64,000 nt of DNA from Sphingomonas oligoaromativorans (GTDB lineage: Bacteria; Pseudomonadota; Alphaproteobacteria; Sphingomonadales; Sphingomonadaceae): NCBI RefSeq assembly GCF_011762195.1, contig NZ_JAASQK010000004.1, forward strand, positions 370,307 through 434,306. The letters are read 5' to 3'. Numbering within the stretch: position 1 is the first letter of the stretch; each line of letters opens with the position of its first letter. The translations under genes and the position numbers were made by a program. Positions 17,175-25,104 of the stretch are shown one piece after another. The notes below the pieces were generated by a model. That model saw only the letters and a list, made by a program, of their open reading frames with translations. It did no database searches and was not told the origin of the DNA.

Positions 17175-18412
17175 TTGCTGTCCTGAACCCGGGCGAGATG
17201 CACGCCCGTGATCTGCATCTCCACGGAGCCCGGCCGATCGCCGGCTTCTCCGACGAACGCGATATGGAGAGCGGGGCAGGAGGCGGGGACGTCGAACCCC
17301 GTCTGATACGCCCCCATGGTGGTGCGGGGATCGATCTTGAGATTGGCCAATGGCCGATCGCCGGTGGCGCAACGGAGCTGCGCGATGAGTTGACCGGACT
17401 CTCCCGAGATGCGCCGGGCGCGAAGCTGGAAGCGATAATGCCCTGCATCGGCAAGCCGATATTGCTCGGCGAGCAGGGGGGATGTCGTGCCCCGATAGGA
17501 AAGGGCGAGGGCGTGGCCCTCCGGCAGATCGGGGGCGATCCGCATGGCTGCGCTGGCGTCGTCGTTTTGCGTGAGCGCCCAATTGAAGGGCGGCGTGCCG
17601 ACCAGACCCCGGAAATCGGGATCGTAGATCGCCTGGGGCGGAACCTGCCCGGCGCCGGGTGTCCGCGACAGCCACAGGCGATAGGCATCGTCGGGGCTCC
17701 CGCCGATCAGGGCGGCGGTCAGCACCACATGCTGTTCGATGGCGTCGTTGGGGGGATCGCTGGCCGGGGGGAGGGATCGCAGCAGCGTCAGAAGTGGCTG
17801 CGCATGGCCCGGCTGATAGGCTTGTGTTCGGAAGAATTCCGTTCGCCAGAACGGATTTTCGGCCAGCTTGGCCCGCACCGCCCGCGCACCATCGGGTCTT
17901 CCGAGCAATCCCATGACCAGCGCCATGATCGCGTCGCCCGTCCCCGGACGAAGGCGAAGCGCCGGGCCGACCTCATTCAGGCCGGCCGCATAATCGCCGC
18001 TGCGCATGTCATGATCGAGCAGCCAGTAACGCGCGGCGGGCAGGCGCGGATCGCGATCCCGCGCGGCCTCCATCAGCAAGCGGGCCTGATCGAGCCGGCC
18101 ATCGGCACTCGCGGCCAGACCGATCAGGGCGAGGGCCGAGGCATTGACCGGCTCGCGCCGCAGAGCCTCCGCTGCCCGTCGACGCGCGACCGGATCGACG
18201 CGTCCCCCCGACGCGGCCACGCGTGACCAGCCATCGGCGGCCAGCGCCCCGCTCCCCGCAGGCAGAAAGCCGATCGCCGCGGTCGGCTCCCGTTCCGACA
18301 AAAGCTCGAGCGCGGCATTGCGGACGACCAGCCACATCACCAGCAGGCTCATCATAATCGCGATCAAGCGCGCCGGCCACGACATCCGCGCCCGAAGCGG
18401 CAATGTCGTCAT
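17171..18412 (-). CDS. EPS-cluster membrane-anchored protein with helical repeats
   Basis: A 413-residue protein I cannot assign to a named family. One membrane segment (RLIAIMMSLLVMWLVVRNAAL, about residues 15-35) is followed by an Ala/Arg-rich helical region with TPR-like spacing (AAEALRREPVNASALALIGLAASADGRLDQARLLMEAARDRDPRLPAARYWLL), then a beta-rich C-terminal part (HYRFQLRARRISGESGQLIAQLRC). The region after the membrane segment should be periplasmic. It shares 4-bp overlaps with the Wzc-like gene upstream (ATGA) and the ABC gene downstream (GTGA). A scaffold that couples the kinase to the export machinery is a plausible guess, no more. Confidence 0.75.
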   Translation of the reverse strand: MTTLPLRARMSWPARLIAIMMSLLVMWLVVRNAALELLSEREPTAAIGFLPAGSGALAADGWSRVAASGGRVDPVARRRAAEALRREPVNASALALIGLAASADGRLDQARLLMEAARDRDPRLPAARYWLLDHDMRSGDYAAGLNEVGPALRLRPGTGDAIMALVMGLLGRPDGARAVRAKLAENPFWRTEFFRTQAYQPGHAQPLLTLLRSLPPASDPPNDAIEQHVVLTAALIGGSPDDAYRLWLSRTPGAGQVPPQAIYDPDFRGLVGTPPFNWALTQNDDASAAMRIAPDLPEGHALALSYRGTTSPLLAEQYRLADAGHYRFQLRARRISGESGQLIAQLRCATGDRPLANLKIDPRTTMGAYQTGFDVPASCPALHIAFVGEAGDRPGSVEMQITGVHLARVQDSK

Positions 18413-20661
18413 GACGCGATGTCCAGCATCAGGGACGGCTTGGCCTCGGCATTTTCGCGGGTGCCGTAACCATATCCATAACCGTATCCATACCCATAGC
18501 CGGTCGTCTTCGGGTTATATTTGGTGAGCACCACGCCTGCGATCCGGGCGCCCGCCGCGAGGAGGCGGCTCATTGCCGCTCGCGCCACCGTCCGCCGGAT
18601 CGAGCCTGCCTCGATCACGACCAGAGTGGCCTCGCAGATGGAACTCAGGATGGGCGCATCGGCAAGGCCCAACACCGGCGGCGCGTCGACGATGACGACC
18701 TCGAAATGACGCGTTGCCTCGTCGACGATGACGCTGATGCGGTTGGTGACGAGCAGTTCGGCAGGGTTCGGCGGGATGGGGCCGCTCGGCAGCAGCGAAA
18801 GGCCCGTGATATTGCTCTGAACGACATGAGGCTGGAGAGCATCGGCGCTGGTGAGCAGGCGTGACAGACCCTTTTCGCCCGCAGTGGCGGAAGAGAAGGA
18901 GGGCTTGCGCAAGTCCGCATCGATCAGCAGCACGGTCCGCCCCACACGCGCGAAATTCTGGGCGAGCGCAAGTGAGGTGCTCGATTTCCCCTCGCCGGGG
19001 CGTGAGCTGGTGACGAGGATGGAGCGCGGATTGCCGTCGTTGGAATTGAGCTGGAGCGCGCTCGTCACCGAATAATAGGCCTCCGCCACCTGCGAGCGCG
19101 GGCTGGCGAGTTCGGCCGTCATCGACTGCGCCTTGCCCATGCGCGGCACCATGCCGAGCACGGGCAGGTGCAGCTTCTCGTCGACGTCCTCGGGCGTCTT
19201 GATCGTATCGTCGATGAACTCGATGATGAAGGCGATCGCCAGACCAAGCGCGAGGCCGCCCGCCACGCCGATCAACAGGTTTCGAAAAGGCCTCGGCTCG
19301 AACGGCGAATAGGACGGAAGTGCGCTGTCGACAATGGCGGCATCGCTTTCGCCGAGCCCGCCGACGATGCCGATCTCCTTGAAGCGCTGGAGCAGCGCGT
19401 CATAGAGGACGCGATTGGTATCCACCTCGCGCTGGAGGATGGTGTATTCGATCCCACGATTGCGCAGATCGAGAACCTGCCCGCGATATTGATCGACCTG
19501 CTTGCGCAACTCCGCCTCGCGCCCAAGGGCCGCGAGGTAAGCGGAATGGAGCGAGGCCGCCATATCGCGTGTCTCATGCGCGATCGATTGGTCGATCTGC
19601 GCGATCCGGTTCTTCAGCGACACCATTTCCGGGTAATCCGGCTGGAAGGTGGAGAGGCGCTCGCGATAGTCGGCTTCCAGCTTGTCCCGATCGGTACGCA
19701 GGGATTGGACGGCGGCGCTTTGCAACACTTCGTTGGCCGTGGGATTGGCAACCGCCTGCCGATAACGTTGCTCCGCGGCGATCCGGTCGCTGATCGCGGA
19801 GGAAAGCGCGGCATTCAACGCCGTCAGCGACTGGGCGGAGAGCGTGTCCCCCCCATTACTGGTGGGGCCGTCACCGGCGCGGGCGGAAGAGGCGGTTCCG
19901 GCATCGCCACGGTCTAGCTGCACGATGCCCTGTTGCTGGGCATAGTTGACAAGCTGCCGTTCGCTGGCCTCCAGCTTTTCTCGCGTGGCGGTCAGCCGCG
20001 TTTGCAGAAAGCTGCGCGCATAAGCGGTGGCGTTGTAGCGTTGCTCCGCCGTGGAAGCGATGAAGCCCTCGGCAAAGGCGTTGGCGATGCGCGGGGCGCG
20101 ATTGGGATCGACGTCCTGATAATAGAGATGAACCAGGTGACTGCCTCGCACGGGCTCGACCTGGAGGCCCCTCATCAATCGGAACGTCGCCGCCAGTTCG
20201 CGCCTGTCCGGCGGAACGGTGGGGGAGACGAAGCGGGGATCATCGGCGAGATTGAGGGTCTTCGCCACGCGCGTGGCGAGAGAGCGGCTTCTGAGCAGGC
20301 CATATTCGGTCTGGAGGAACTGGTCCTCGTTGCGGATGCGGGGCTGGAACCCCTTTTCCGCGGCCATGATCTCAACCGGCGCCGTGTTGATATCCAGCGT
20401 CACCGTCGATCGATAGACACGGGTGGACAGCATCGTGACAACCAGCGCCAGCGCGGCGCCGGCCGCCATCGCGCCAAGGATCAGCCATTTCCACTTGAAG
20501 AGGATGCGCAGCAGATCCGCGACATCGATCTGCGGATTGGCGCTCCGCTCCTCCGCCATGGCGGCGATCTGTTGTCCGGCGGTCAGGATCGCCACGCGGC
20601 GGCCGGTGTCGCCGGGGCGTCGTGGCCCGGCGAAGCCGAGATCGTTGGTGAGTTCGTTCAT
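18409..20661 (-). CDS. Wzc/GumC-like chain-length regulator with tyrosine-kinase domain
   Basis: A 750-residue fused polysaccharide co-polymerase and BY-kinase. The N-terminal Wzz domain begins at IDVADLLRILFKWKWLILGAMAAG (membrane segment 1, about residues 45-80), then a long coiled-coil periplasmic part rich in RxxLE repeats, and a second membrane segment LLIGVAGGLALGLAIAFIIEFIDD near residue 475. The cytoplasmic kinase has the Walker A-like motif TSSRPGEGKSSTSLALAQ (about residue 555), Walker A' VLLIDADLRKPS and Walker B VVIVDAPPVLG. The C-terminus carries six Tyr alternating with Gly, the probable autophosphorylation cluster. It controls chain length and export together with the Wza-like protein at 22718. 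Head gene of the operon that runs through 15360 and 14275. Confidence 0.92.
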   Translation of the reverse strand: MNELTNDLGFAGPRRPGDTGRRVAILTAGQQIAAMAEERSANPQIDVADLLRILFKWKWLILGAMAAGAALALVVTMLSTRVYRSTVTLDINTAPVEIMAAEKGFQPRIRNEDQFLQTEYGLLRSRSLATRVAKTLNLADDPRFVSPTVPPDRRELAATFRLMRGLQVEPVRGSHLVHLYYQDVDPNRAPRIANAFAEGFIASTAEQRYNATAYARSFLQTRLTATREKLEASERQLVNYAQQQGIVQLDRGDAGTASSARAGDGPTSNGGDTLSAQSLTALNAALSSAISDRIAAEQRYRQAVANPTANEVLQSAAVQSLRTDRDKLEADYRERLSTFQPDYPEMVSLKNRIAQIDQSIAHETRDMAASLHSAYLAALGREAELRKQVDQYRGQVLDLRNRGIEYTILQREVDTNRVLYDALLQRFKEIGIVGGLGESDAAIVDSALPSYSPFEPRPFRNLLIGVAGGLALGLAIAFIIEFIDDTIKTPEDVDEKLHLPVLGMVPRMGKAQSMTAELASPRSQVAEAYYSVTSALQLNSNDGNPRSILVTSSRPGEGKSSTSLALAQNFARVGRTVLLIDADLRKPSFSSATAGEKGLSRLLTSADALQPHVVQSNITGLSLLPSGPIPPNPAELLVTNRISVIVDEATRHFEVVIVDAPPVLGLADAPILSSICEATLVVIEAGSIRRTVARAAMSRLLAAGARIAGVVLTKYNPKTTGYGYGYGYGYGYGTRENAEAKPSLMLDIAS
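18463..18501 (-). repeat. Hexanucleotide repeat encoding Gly-Tyr x6 tail of the Wzc-like kinase
   Basis: Thirteen codons read Gly-Tyr-Gly-Tyr through six tyrosines, from DNA of the form GGNTAY repeated six times. Third-base variation among the units (GGC/GGG/GGA/GGT and TAT/TAC) shows it is maintained at the protein level and not a fresh slippage tract. BY-kinases are phosphorylated on C-terminal tyrosine clusters, so this is the likely regulatory tail. Confidence 0.85.
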
Positions 20662-20787
20662 GCGCCTCTGCCCGCCCCCTCATTGGCCCGTCGTCTCCCG
20701 AAAGGACCGATCGAACCGATCACGACATCATCAAACGCCGCGGCCACAATCGAAGCGCCTGCCGGCCTTGCCGGAGGCCTGCGATGG

Positions 20788-22110
20788 TCACAGGTCATCG
20801 ATCATCACCATCAGCGATCCCGAACGCGCCCGGCGAGACCGGAGCCTTCGCGGCGGTTCCTCGACGAGTGCGGAAGGGGTTGCCATCAACGTCGCGGCAA
20901 AGGCCATCAGAACTGCGATGGCGGCCGTGCGCGCGGGATAGTCGACCAGACTGTGAAGCAACACGATGCCCACGGCGACACCCCCGGCGCGAGCGATACG
21001 CTGCCCGTTCCTCGGCGATCGCCACAGCACCCGCATTCGCTCGCCCCACAGGCCGACAGCTCCCAGTGCGAGCAGAATGCCGGGCGCGCCATATTCCAGC
21101 GCGATTTCCGCATAATCATCGTGCGCGTGATTGATGAACTCCGGCGAGGCGTCCTCCGGGTTCTCATAGGCCGGATAGATTTGCCTGAAGCTCCCGCCGC
21201 CGCTGCCGAACGGCATGAAATCCAGCGCGGCCCGCACCGTCAGCGATGTAATGATCCAGCGATGCTGGGAAATGTCGCTCTTCCCGTTCGCCGGAAAGTT
21301 CCAGGCACAGGCAAAGGCGGCCATGACCAGCAGCGCAAGGACGATGCCGCCGCCGAGGCGGGAAAGGCGTCGTCCGCGTCCGTCCGAGGCAACGAACCAG
21401 CATCCCGCGGCTGCCGGCGCCAGCAGCAATATGGCCGCAGTCGATCCTGTCAGGGCCGCGCTCCCGGCAAGAACCAGGATCAGCGCCGCGACAGCCCAGT
21501 TCCGCCATGGCCGCGCATCACCCTGCGAGGGCAGGAGAGCCGCCGGAATGAAGGGCAATGCGCAGAGCAGCAATGTGCCGAGATGATTGCGATTGGCGAA
21601 GAAACCAACCGGGCTCCCCGCATTGGTGATCGCATAAGGATAAAGAGGGGAGAGCGCTCCGCCAGCCTTCTGGCACAATCCCAGAAGCACGGAAACGACG
21701 GCAACGCCTGCCAGTGCCCAAACGGCGACGCGCCTGCCTGACCTCGTCGACGCGAGCGTAATCAGGATCATCGCCGTGGGGGGCAGCAGGGACAGGAACA
21801 CGGCGATCGTCGCATCGGGGACCAGCGAGATGGGCTGCCAGCCGGGCCTGATATCCGCGAGACGGAAAGCGTGCAGGGCGTCGAGCCGACCGGGAAGATG
21901 CTCCCAGAGCAATGGTGGAAGCGGAATCAGTTGCACTACGAGAAGCGTTGCCCAGAGGCCTCCCAATATGAACAGGCGGCGAGCGGGGCGCGGCACGGGA
22001 GGCAGCGCGCCACTCAGCATCACGGCGATAATCAGCCCGATGGAGACGATCTGGAGGAAGGCGTTGGCCATAACGCCGGCCGCGCTCGCTCCGCCCAGCA
22101 CGAGGCACAT
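20788..22110 (-). CDS. O-antigen ligase/polymerase family membrane protein (Wzy/WaaL-like)
   Basis: A 440-residue protein with about eleven hydrophobic segments. It carries YAITNAGSPVGFFANRNHLGTLLLCALPFIPA, the FxNRNHxA/G motif of the O-antigen ligase superfamily (PF04932), and in the large periplasmic loop GSGGGSFRQIYPAYENPEDASPEFINHAHDDYAEIALEYG, the conserved H and D/N-rich segment. It would polymerise or ligate the polysaccharide in the periplasm. The ATG at 22110 has no ribosome-binding site close by, and the open frame upstream encodes a plausible N-terminal start of the first membrane helix (IISFLRLYSAPLFLF) preceded by AGGAG, but with ATC/ATT in place of a normal start; see findings. 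Confidence 0.85.
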   Translation of the reverse strand: MCLVLGGASAAGVMANAFLQIVSIGLIIAVMLSGALPPVPRPARRLFILGGLWATLLVVQLIPLPPLLWEHLPGRLDALHAFRLADIRPGWQPISLVPDATIAVFLSLLPPTAMILITLASTRSGRRVAVWALAGVAVVSVLLGLCQKAGGALSPLYPYAITNAGSPVGFFANRNHLGTLLLCALPFIPAALLPSQGDARPWRNWAVAALILVLAGSAALTGSTAAILLLAPAAAGCWFVASDGRGRRLSRLGGGIVLALLVMAAFACAWNFPANGKSDISQHRWIITSLTVRAALDFMPFGSGGGSFRQIYPAYENPEDASPEFINHAHDDYAEIALEYGAPGILLALGAVGLWGERMRVLWRSPRNGQRIARAGGVAVGIVLLHSLVDYPARTAAIAVLMAFAATLMATPSALVEEPPRRLRSRRARSGSLMVMIDDL

Positions 22111-22265
22111 GAACAGAAAGAGGGGAGCGCTATAGAGGCGGAGGAAGGAAATGATCGCCCGCTCCTGTCGATATGCCTCGGAGCCCGGCGAGATACCGAG
22201 ATACGCCGGTCGCCTCTGAAATCGCGAGATGCCGACGATGTTTCGGCGGCGCGTTCTTCACCTGC

Positions 22266-22598
22266 TCAGGGGCTGACGGGAGACGTGCCACCGCCCGCCG
22301 AATGGTGCCCGCCGCCGCTGGTGCCCGCCGCCACGGCGACGGCGCCGGCCGCCGCGATCCCGATCAGCAGGAACCGCATGGTGGGCCAGGAGGAGGCGTG
22401 TCCGGCCACGGCATCGCAGGGGGCGGCATCTCCGGCCGCGTTGGACGAGCACGGGACAGCGCCTTCCGGTGCGATGGGCATCGCCAGTGCCATGCGGTTG
22501 CTGGCTATCCCGCTGGCGCTTTCAGCGGACAGGGCCGGGGCCGACCAACTCATCAGAGCGAGGATCGCGACCGCCGAAGAGATTTTGCTGCCGACCAT
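22266..22598 (-). CDS. Small secreted/membrane protein of EPS clusters ending in SPVSP
   Basis: A 110-residue protein. The N-terminus (MVGSKISSAVAILALMSWSAPALSAES) is a signal peptide with likely cleavage after ALSA. A variable middle with two Cys (VPCS, APCD) is followed by one glycine/alanine-rich membrane segment (MRFLLIGIAAAGAVAVAAGT) and a tail GGGHHSAGGGTSPVSP. Small proteins with a Gly-zipper helix and a terminal SPxSP are, as I recall, common in sphingomonad EPS clusters; their role is unknown. The ATG at 22598 is chosen because GGAG sits six bases upstream; a longer frame from 22655 lacks this. It lies between the ligase-like gene and the Wza-like gene, all on the minus strand. Confidence 0.7.
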   Translation of the reverse strand: MVGSKISSAVAILALMSWSAPALSAESASGIASNRMALAMPIAPEGAVPCSSNAAGDAAPCDAVAGHASSWPTMRFLLIGIAAAGAVAVAAGTSGGGHHSAGGGTSPVSP

Positions 22599-22717
22599 TC
22601 TGGTCTCCGTAGAGCGTTGGCTCGCCTTATAATCCATAAGCGACGAAATTGTCACCGATCGATGATCGAGATCGCCCCTAATTGAGGGAATTAGACGAAA
22701 GTATCGTTCATGCTTGT

Positions 22718-23452
22718 CTAGAACGGCCGGAAAAGTGTCACGAAAGGCAATGTCTCGAGGGATGTCTTGAGCGTCTTTGCCAGTGCCGAACCGTCTACCA
22801 CCACGATATCATTGGCATAGACCGGAGGGTCCGGGCTCTTGCCGCGCCGGATGCTCGTCAGATCGAAGGACGCAGCCATCCTCTGCCCATCGATCCGACG
22901 GAACACCACGACACGCCGTGGATTCGCGCCGTCTGCCGTGCCCCGCGCCATGGCGATGGCGCGGACCAGCGTGGCGTCCGGATCCAGCGGATAGACGCCG
23001 GGCTGCTGCACCGAACCGTCGATCGTAATCATGTTCTGCACGGCCGTCTTGAGCGTGACGGAGACGCTGGGCGACACCAGATATTTGGCGCCGAGCGCCT
23101 GAGCCAGCGCGGTTTCGATCTCCGTGGTGGTATGGCCCGCGGCGGGGACATATCCGATCAGGGGAATGTTGATCCGGCCGGCGCTGTCGACCGTCTGGTC
23201 ACCTGAAAAGGCGTCGGCCTTGTAAACACGAACATTGATGACGTCGCCGACCAGCAATTTCCGATCCGTCGACAGTTGCGGCAGCGGCGCCGGGTCGGGC
23301 GCGCGAAAGTTCGCCGGGTTCTGCGCGACGTTCTGGCCGAGGCTTCCCGCGCAAGCGGGGAGCAGCAGGCAGGAGGCACCAATAATCGCCGTGGAGAGGC
23401 GCTTGAACCCCGATAACCGGAACCAGGCCGCCATATGCACGCCATATCCCAT
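22718..23452 (-). CDS. Polysaccharide export outer-membrane lipoprotein (Wza/KpsD-like)
   Basis: A 244-residue lipoprotein precursor. The signal peptide ends in CLLLPACAG, a lipobox with Cys near residue 35. The export domain (PF02563) appears as RKLLVGDVINVRVYKADAFSGDQTVDSAGRINIPLIGYVPAAGHTTTEIE, followed by SLBB-type beta-grasp sequence VQNMITIDGSVQQPGVYPLDPDATLVRAIAMARG. It forms the outer-membrane exit channel that works with the Wzc-like co-polymerase at 18409. The start ATG 23452 is five bases after GGGAGG. It is divergent from the FkbM gene, with about 220 bp between them containing the palindrome GAAGATATCTTC at 23546-23557. Confidence 0.9.
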   Translation of the reverse strand: MGYGVHMAAWFRLSGFKRLSTAIIGASCLLLPACAGSLGQNVAQNPANFRAPDPAPLPQLSTDRKLLVGDVINVRVYKADAFSGDQTVDSAGRINIPLIGYVPAAGHTTTEIETALAQALGAKYLVSPSVSVTLKTAVQNMITIDGSVQQPGVYPLDPDATLVRAIAMARGTADGANPRRVVVFRRIDGQRMAASFDLTSIRRGKSPDPPVYANDIVVVDGSALAKTLKTSLETLPFVTLFRPF

Positions 23453-23671
23453 GCACGCCTCCCTCTCGAACAATATTAGCAATCGAGAAGAAGGGCCGCA
23501 ATCAATGCATGTTTGATGAGGGCGTAGTATTCGTCGTCATTTCAAGAAGATATCTTCACATTGGTGGCATCTGCTTCCGTGGATCGTGGCCATGGGAGGG
23601 CTTCTGCGGCAAGCTCAGGTCGCCATGACGGGCGGCTGACGGCGGATGTGATCGGGGCTGGGACAAGCGCG

Positions 23672-24451
23672 ATGCGGCTGGTGCGGATCTGGCTGATCTA
23701 TCTGGTGCGAGGCCTGCTCGGGCGGCGTAGATTTATTGGCGTCACACCACCTTTCCTGCGCCGGCAATGGATTTTCGATCGAAGGCAGCGGCGTTGGCTA
23801 CGCTTCACGATCCGCGACGGCGATGACTGGGTGCAGATCGAGCACATCTTCCTGAACGAAGGCTTCGAACTGAGCGCTACCGGTCGGGCGGATCAGATGG
23901 GCGCGCTTTATGGCCGAATTCTGGAGCAAAGGGGCACACCCCTCATCGTCGACCTGGGGGCGAATATCGGGCTCGCATCGCGCTATTTCCGGGAAGTGTT
24001 TCCGGGCGCGGAGCTGGTCGCCGTGGAGCCGGATGCGGGCAATTGCGCGATAGCTCGCCATAACCTTCCAGCGGGAGCGACGCTTCTCGAAGCGGCGATA
24101 TCCAGCCATAGCGGCCAGGGACGGCTTGTCGTCACGGGCCGGAATTGCGGATTCCAGGTACGGCCGGACGCCGACGGAACCATTCCCTTCACGACCGTGC
24201 CGGATATTCTCGATCAGGCGGTCGGATGCATTCCCTTCCTCATCAAGATCGACATCGAGGGCTTCGAGGAAACGCTATTCGCGTCGAACACGGATTGGAT
24301 CGACTGCTTTCCGATCCTGCTGATCGAGCTTCATGAGTGGATGCTGCCCCGCAGGCGGGTGGCCCGCCATTTCCTCTCCGCCATGGCTTCCCGCGAGCGG
24401 GAGTTCATGCATTTCGACGGTTATGTCGTCAGCCTTGCCTGCGCGATGTGA
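23672..24451 (+). CDS. FkbM family methyltransferase
   Basis: A SAM-dependent methyltransferase of about 259 residues. Motif I is LIVDLGANIGLASRYFREVFPGAELVAVEPDAGNC, followed by ARHNL, and late motif PFLIKIDIEGFEETLFASNTDWIDCFPILLIELHEWM; the IKIDIEGFE element is the FkbM hallmark. In EPS loci it would O-methylate a sugar of the repeat unit. I chose ATG 23672 (MRLVRIWLIYLVRG); a TTG at 23561 would add 37 residues of low-complexity sequence. The stop overlaps the next start (TGATG), so the four genes 23672-27040 form one operon. Confidence 0.85.
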   Translation: MRLVRIWLIYLVRGLLGRRRFIGVTPPFLRRQWIFDRRQRRWLRFTIRDGDDWVQIEHIFLNEGFELSATGRADQMGALYGRILEQRGTPLIVDLGANIGLASRYFREVFPGAELVAVEPDAGNCAIARHNLPAGATLLEAAISSHSGQGRLVVTGRNCGFQVRPDADGTIPFTTVPDILDQAVGCIPFLIKIDIEGFEETLFASNTDWIDCFPILLIELHEWMLPRRRVARHFLSAMASREREFMHFDGYVVSLACAM

Positions 24452-25104
24452 TGGTGAACGATCCCGCTCATTGGATATCCGGGAGCTGGTCCGCGAAGAA
24501 GGATGGACTGGCCGGCCGATGGAGGCGCGCGCGGGCACGGGGGCTGGTCCGCTCGATGAGGATCGCGATCGATCAGGTGGCGCTTGGAGGCTTGCGGCTG
24601 CTGTTCGGTTTCCCTCCATGGCATATGTCGTCCCCCACATCCCGGCGGGCCTATCGCCGTGGCGTCGCGATGCTTGCCAACGGGCTGCGGCCGCGTTGCG
24701 TCGTGGAGGTCGGTTGCGGGCTCGGATCGATCCTCTCGCGGGTGAGCGCGGCGGAACGCATCGGCTACGACGTCGATCGCGCCGTGCTGCGGGCGGCCCG
24801 GCTCCGGCACGGGCGGGCCGTGACATTTCGCGAAGGCAGCTTCGATGATGTGGAGGAGCCGGCGATCGACGTGCTCATCGCCGTGAACTGGCTACATGAT
24901 TTCGCGCCGGATCAGGTGGCGGCGTGGCTGAGGCCGCTTCTGCCGAAGACGCGCCATGTGCTGATGGATCGTGTCGAGCCGACGAGTCCGCTGCCTTATC
25001 GCCATCATCATGATTTCGCCTTCCTCGATGGGCTGGCCGTGGCGGCACGGGTCGAGCGCTTCGATGAGGAGCATCGGCTCTTCGTCCTGTACGAGGTGCT
25101 TTGA
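24451..25104 (+). CDS. Class I SAM-dependent methyltransferase
   Basis: A 217-residue protein with a Rossmann-type methyltransferase fold. Motif I is CVVEVGCGLGSILSRVSAAERIGYDVDRAVLRAA (residues about 80-115), then VTFREGSFDDV and VLIAVNWLHDFAPDQVAAWLRPLLPKTRHVLMD. The family is clear, the acceptor is not; in this context a polysaccharide or lipid intermediate is likely. The ATG overlaps the FkbM stop by one base, and its own stop overlaps the next ATG in the same manner. Confidence 0.8.
   Translation: MVNDPAHWISGSWSAKKDGLAGRWRRARARGLVRSMRIAIDQVALGGLRLLFGFPPWHMSSPTSRRAYRRGVAMLANGLRPRCVVEVGCGLGSILSRVSAAERIGYDVDRAVLRAARLRHGRAVTFREGSFDDVEEPAIDVLIAVNWLHDFAPDQVAAWLRPLLPKTRHVLMDRVEPTSPLPYRHHHDFAFLDGLAVAARVERFDEEHRLFVLYEVL

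Noticed and set aside
18463..18501. Short tandem repeat as a CRISPR or phase-variable microsatellite
   Set aside because: In-frame, coding, with synonymous variation; no spacers and no frameshift potential (6-bp unit).
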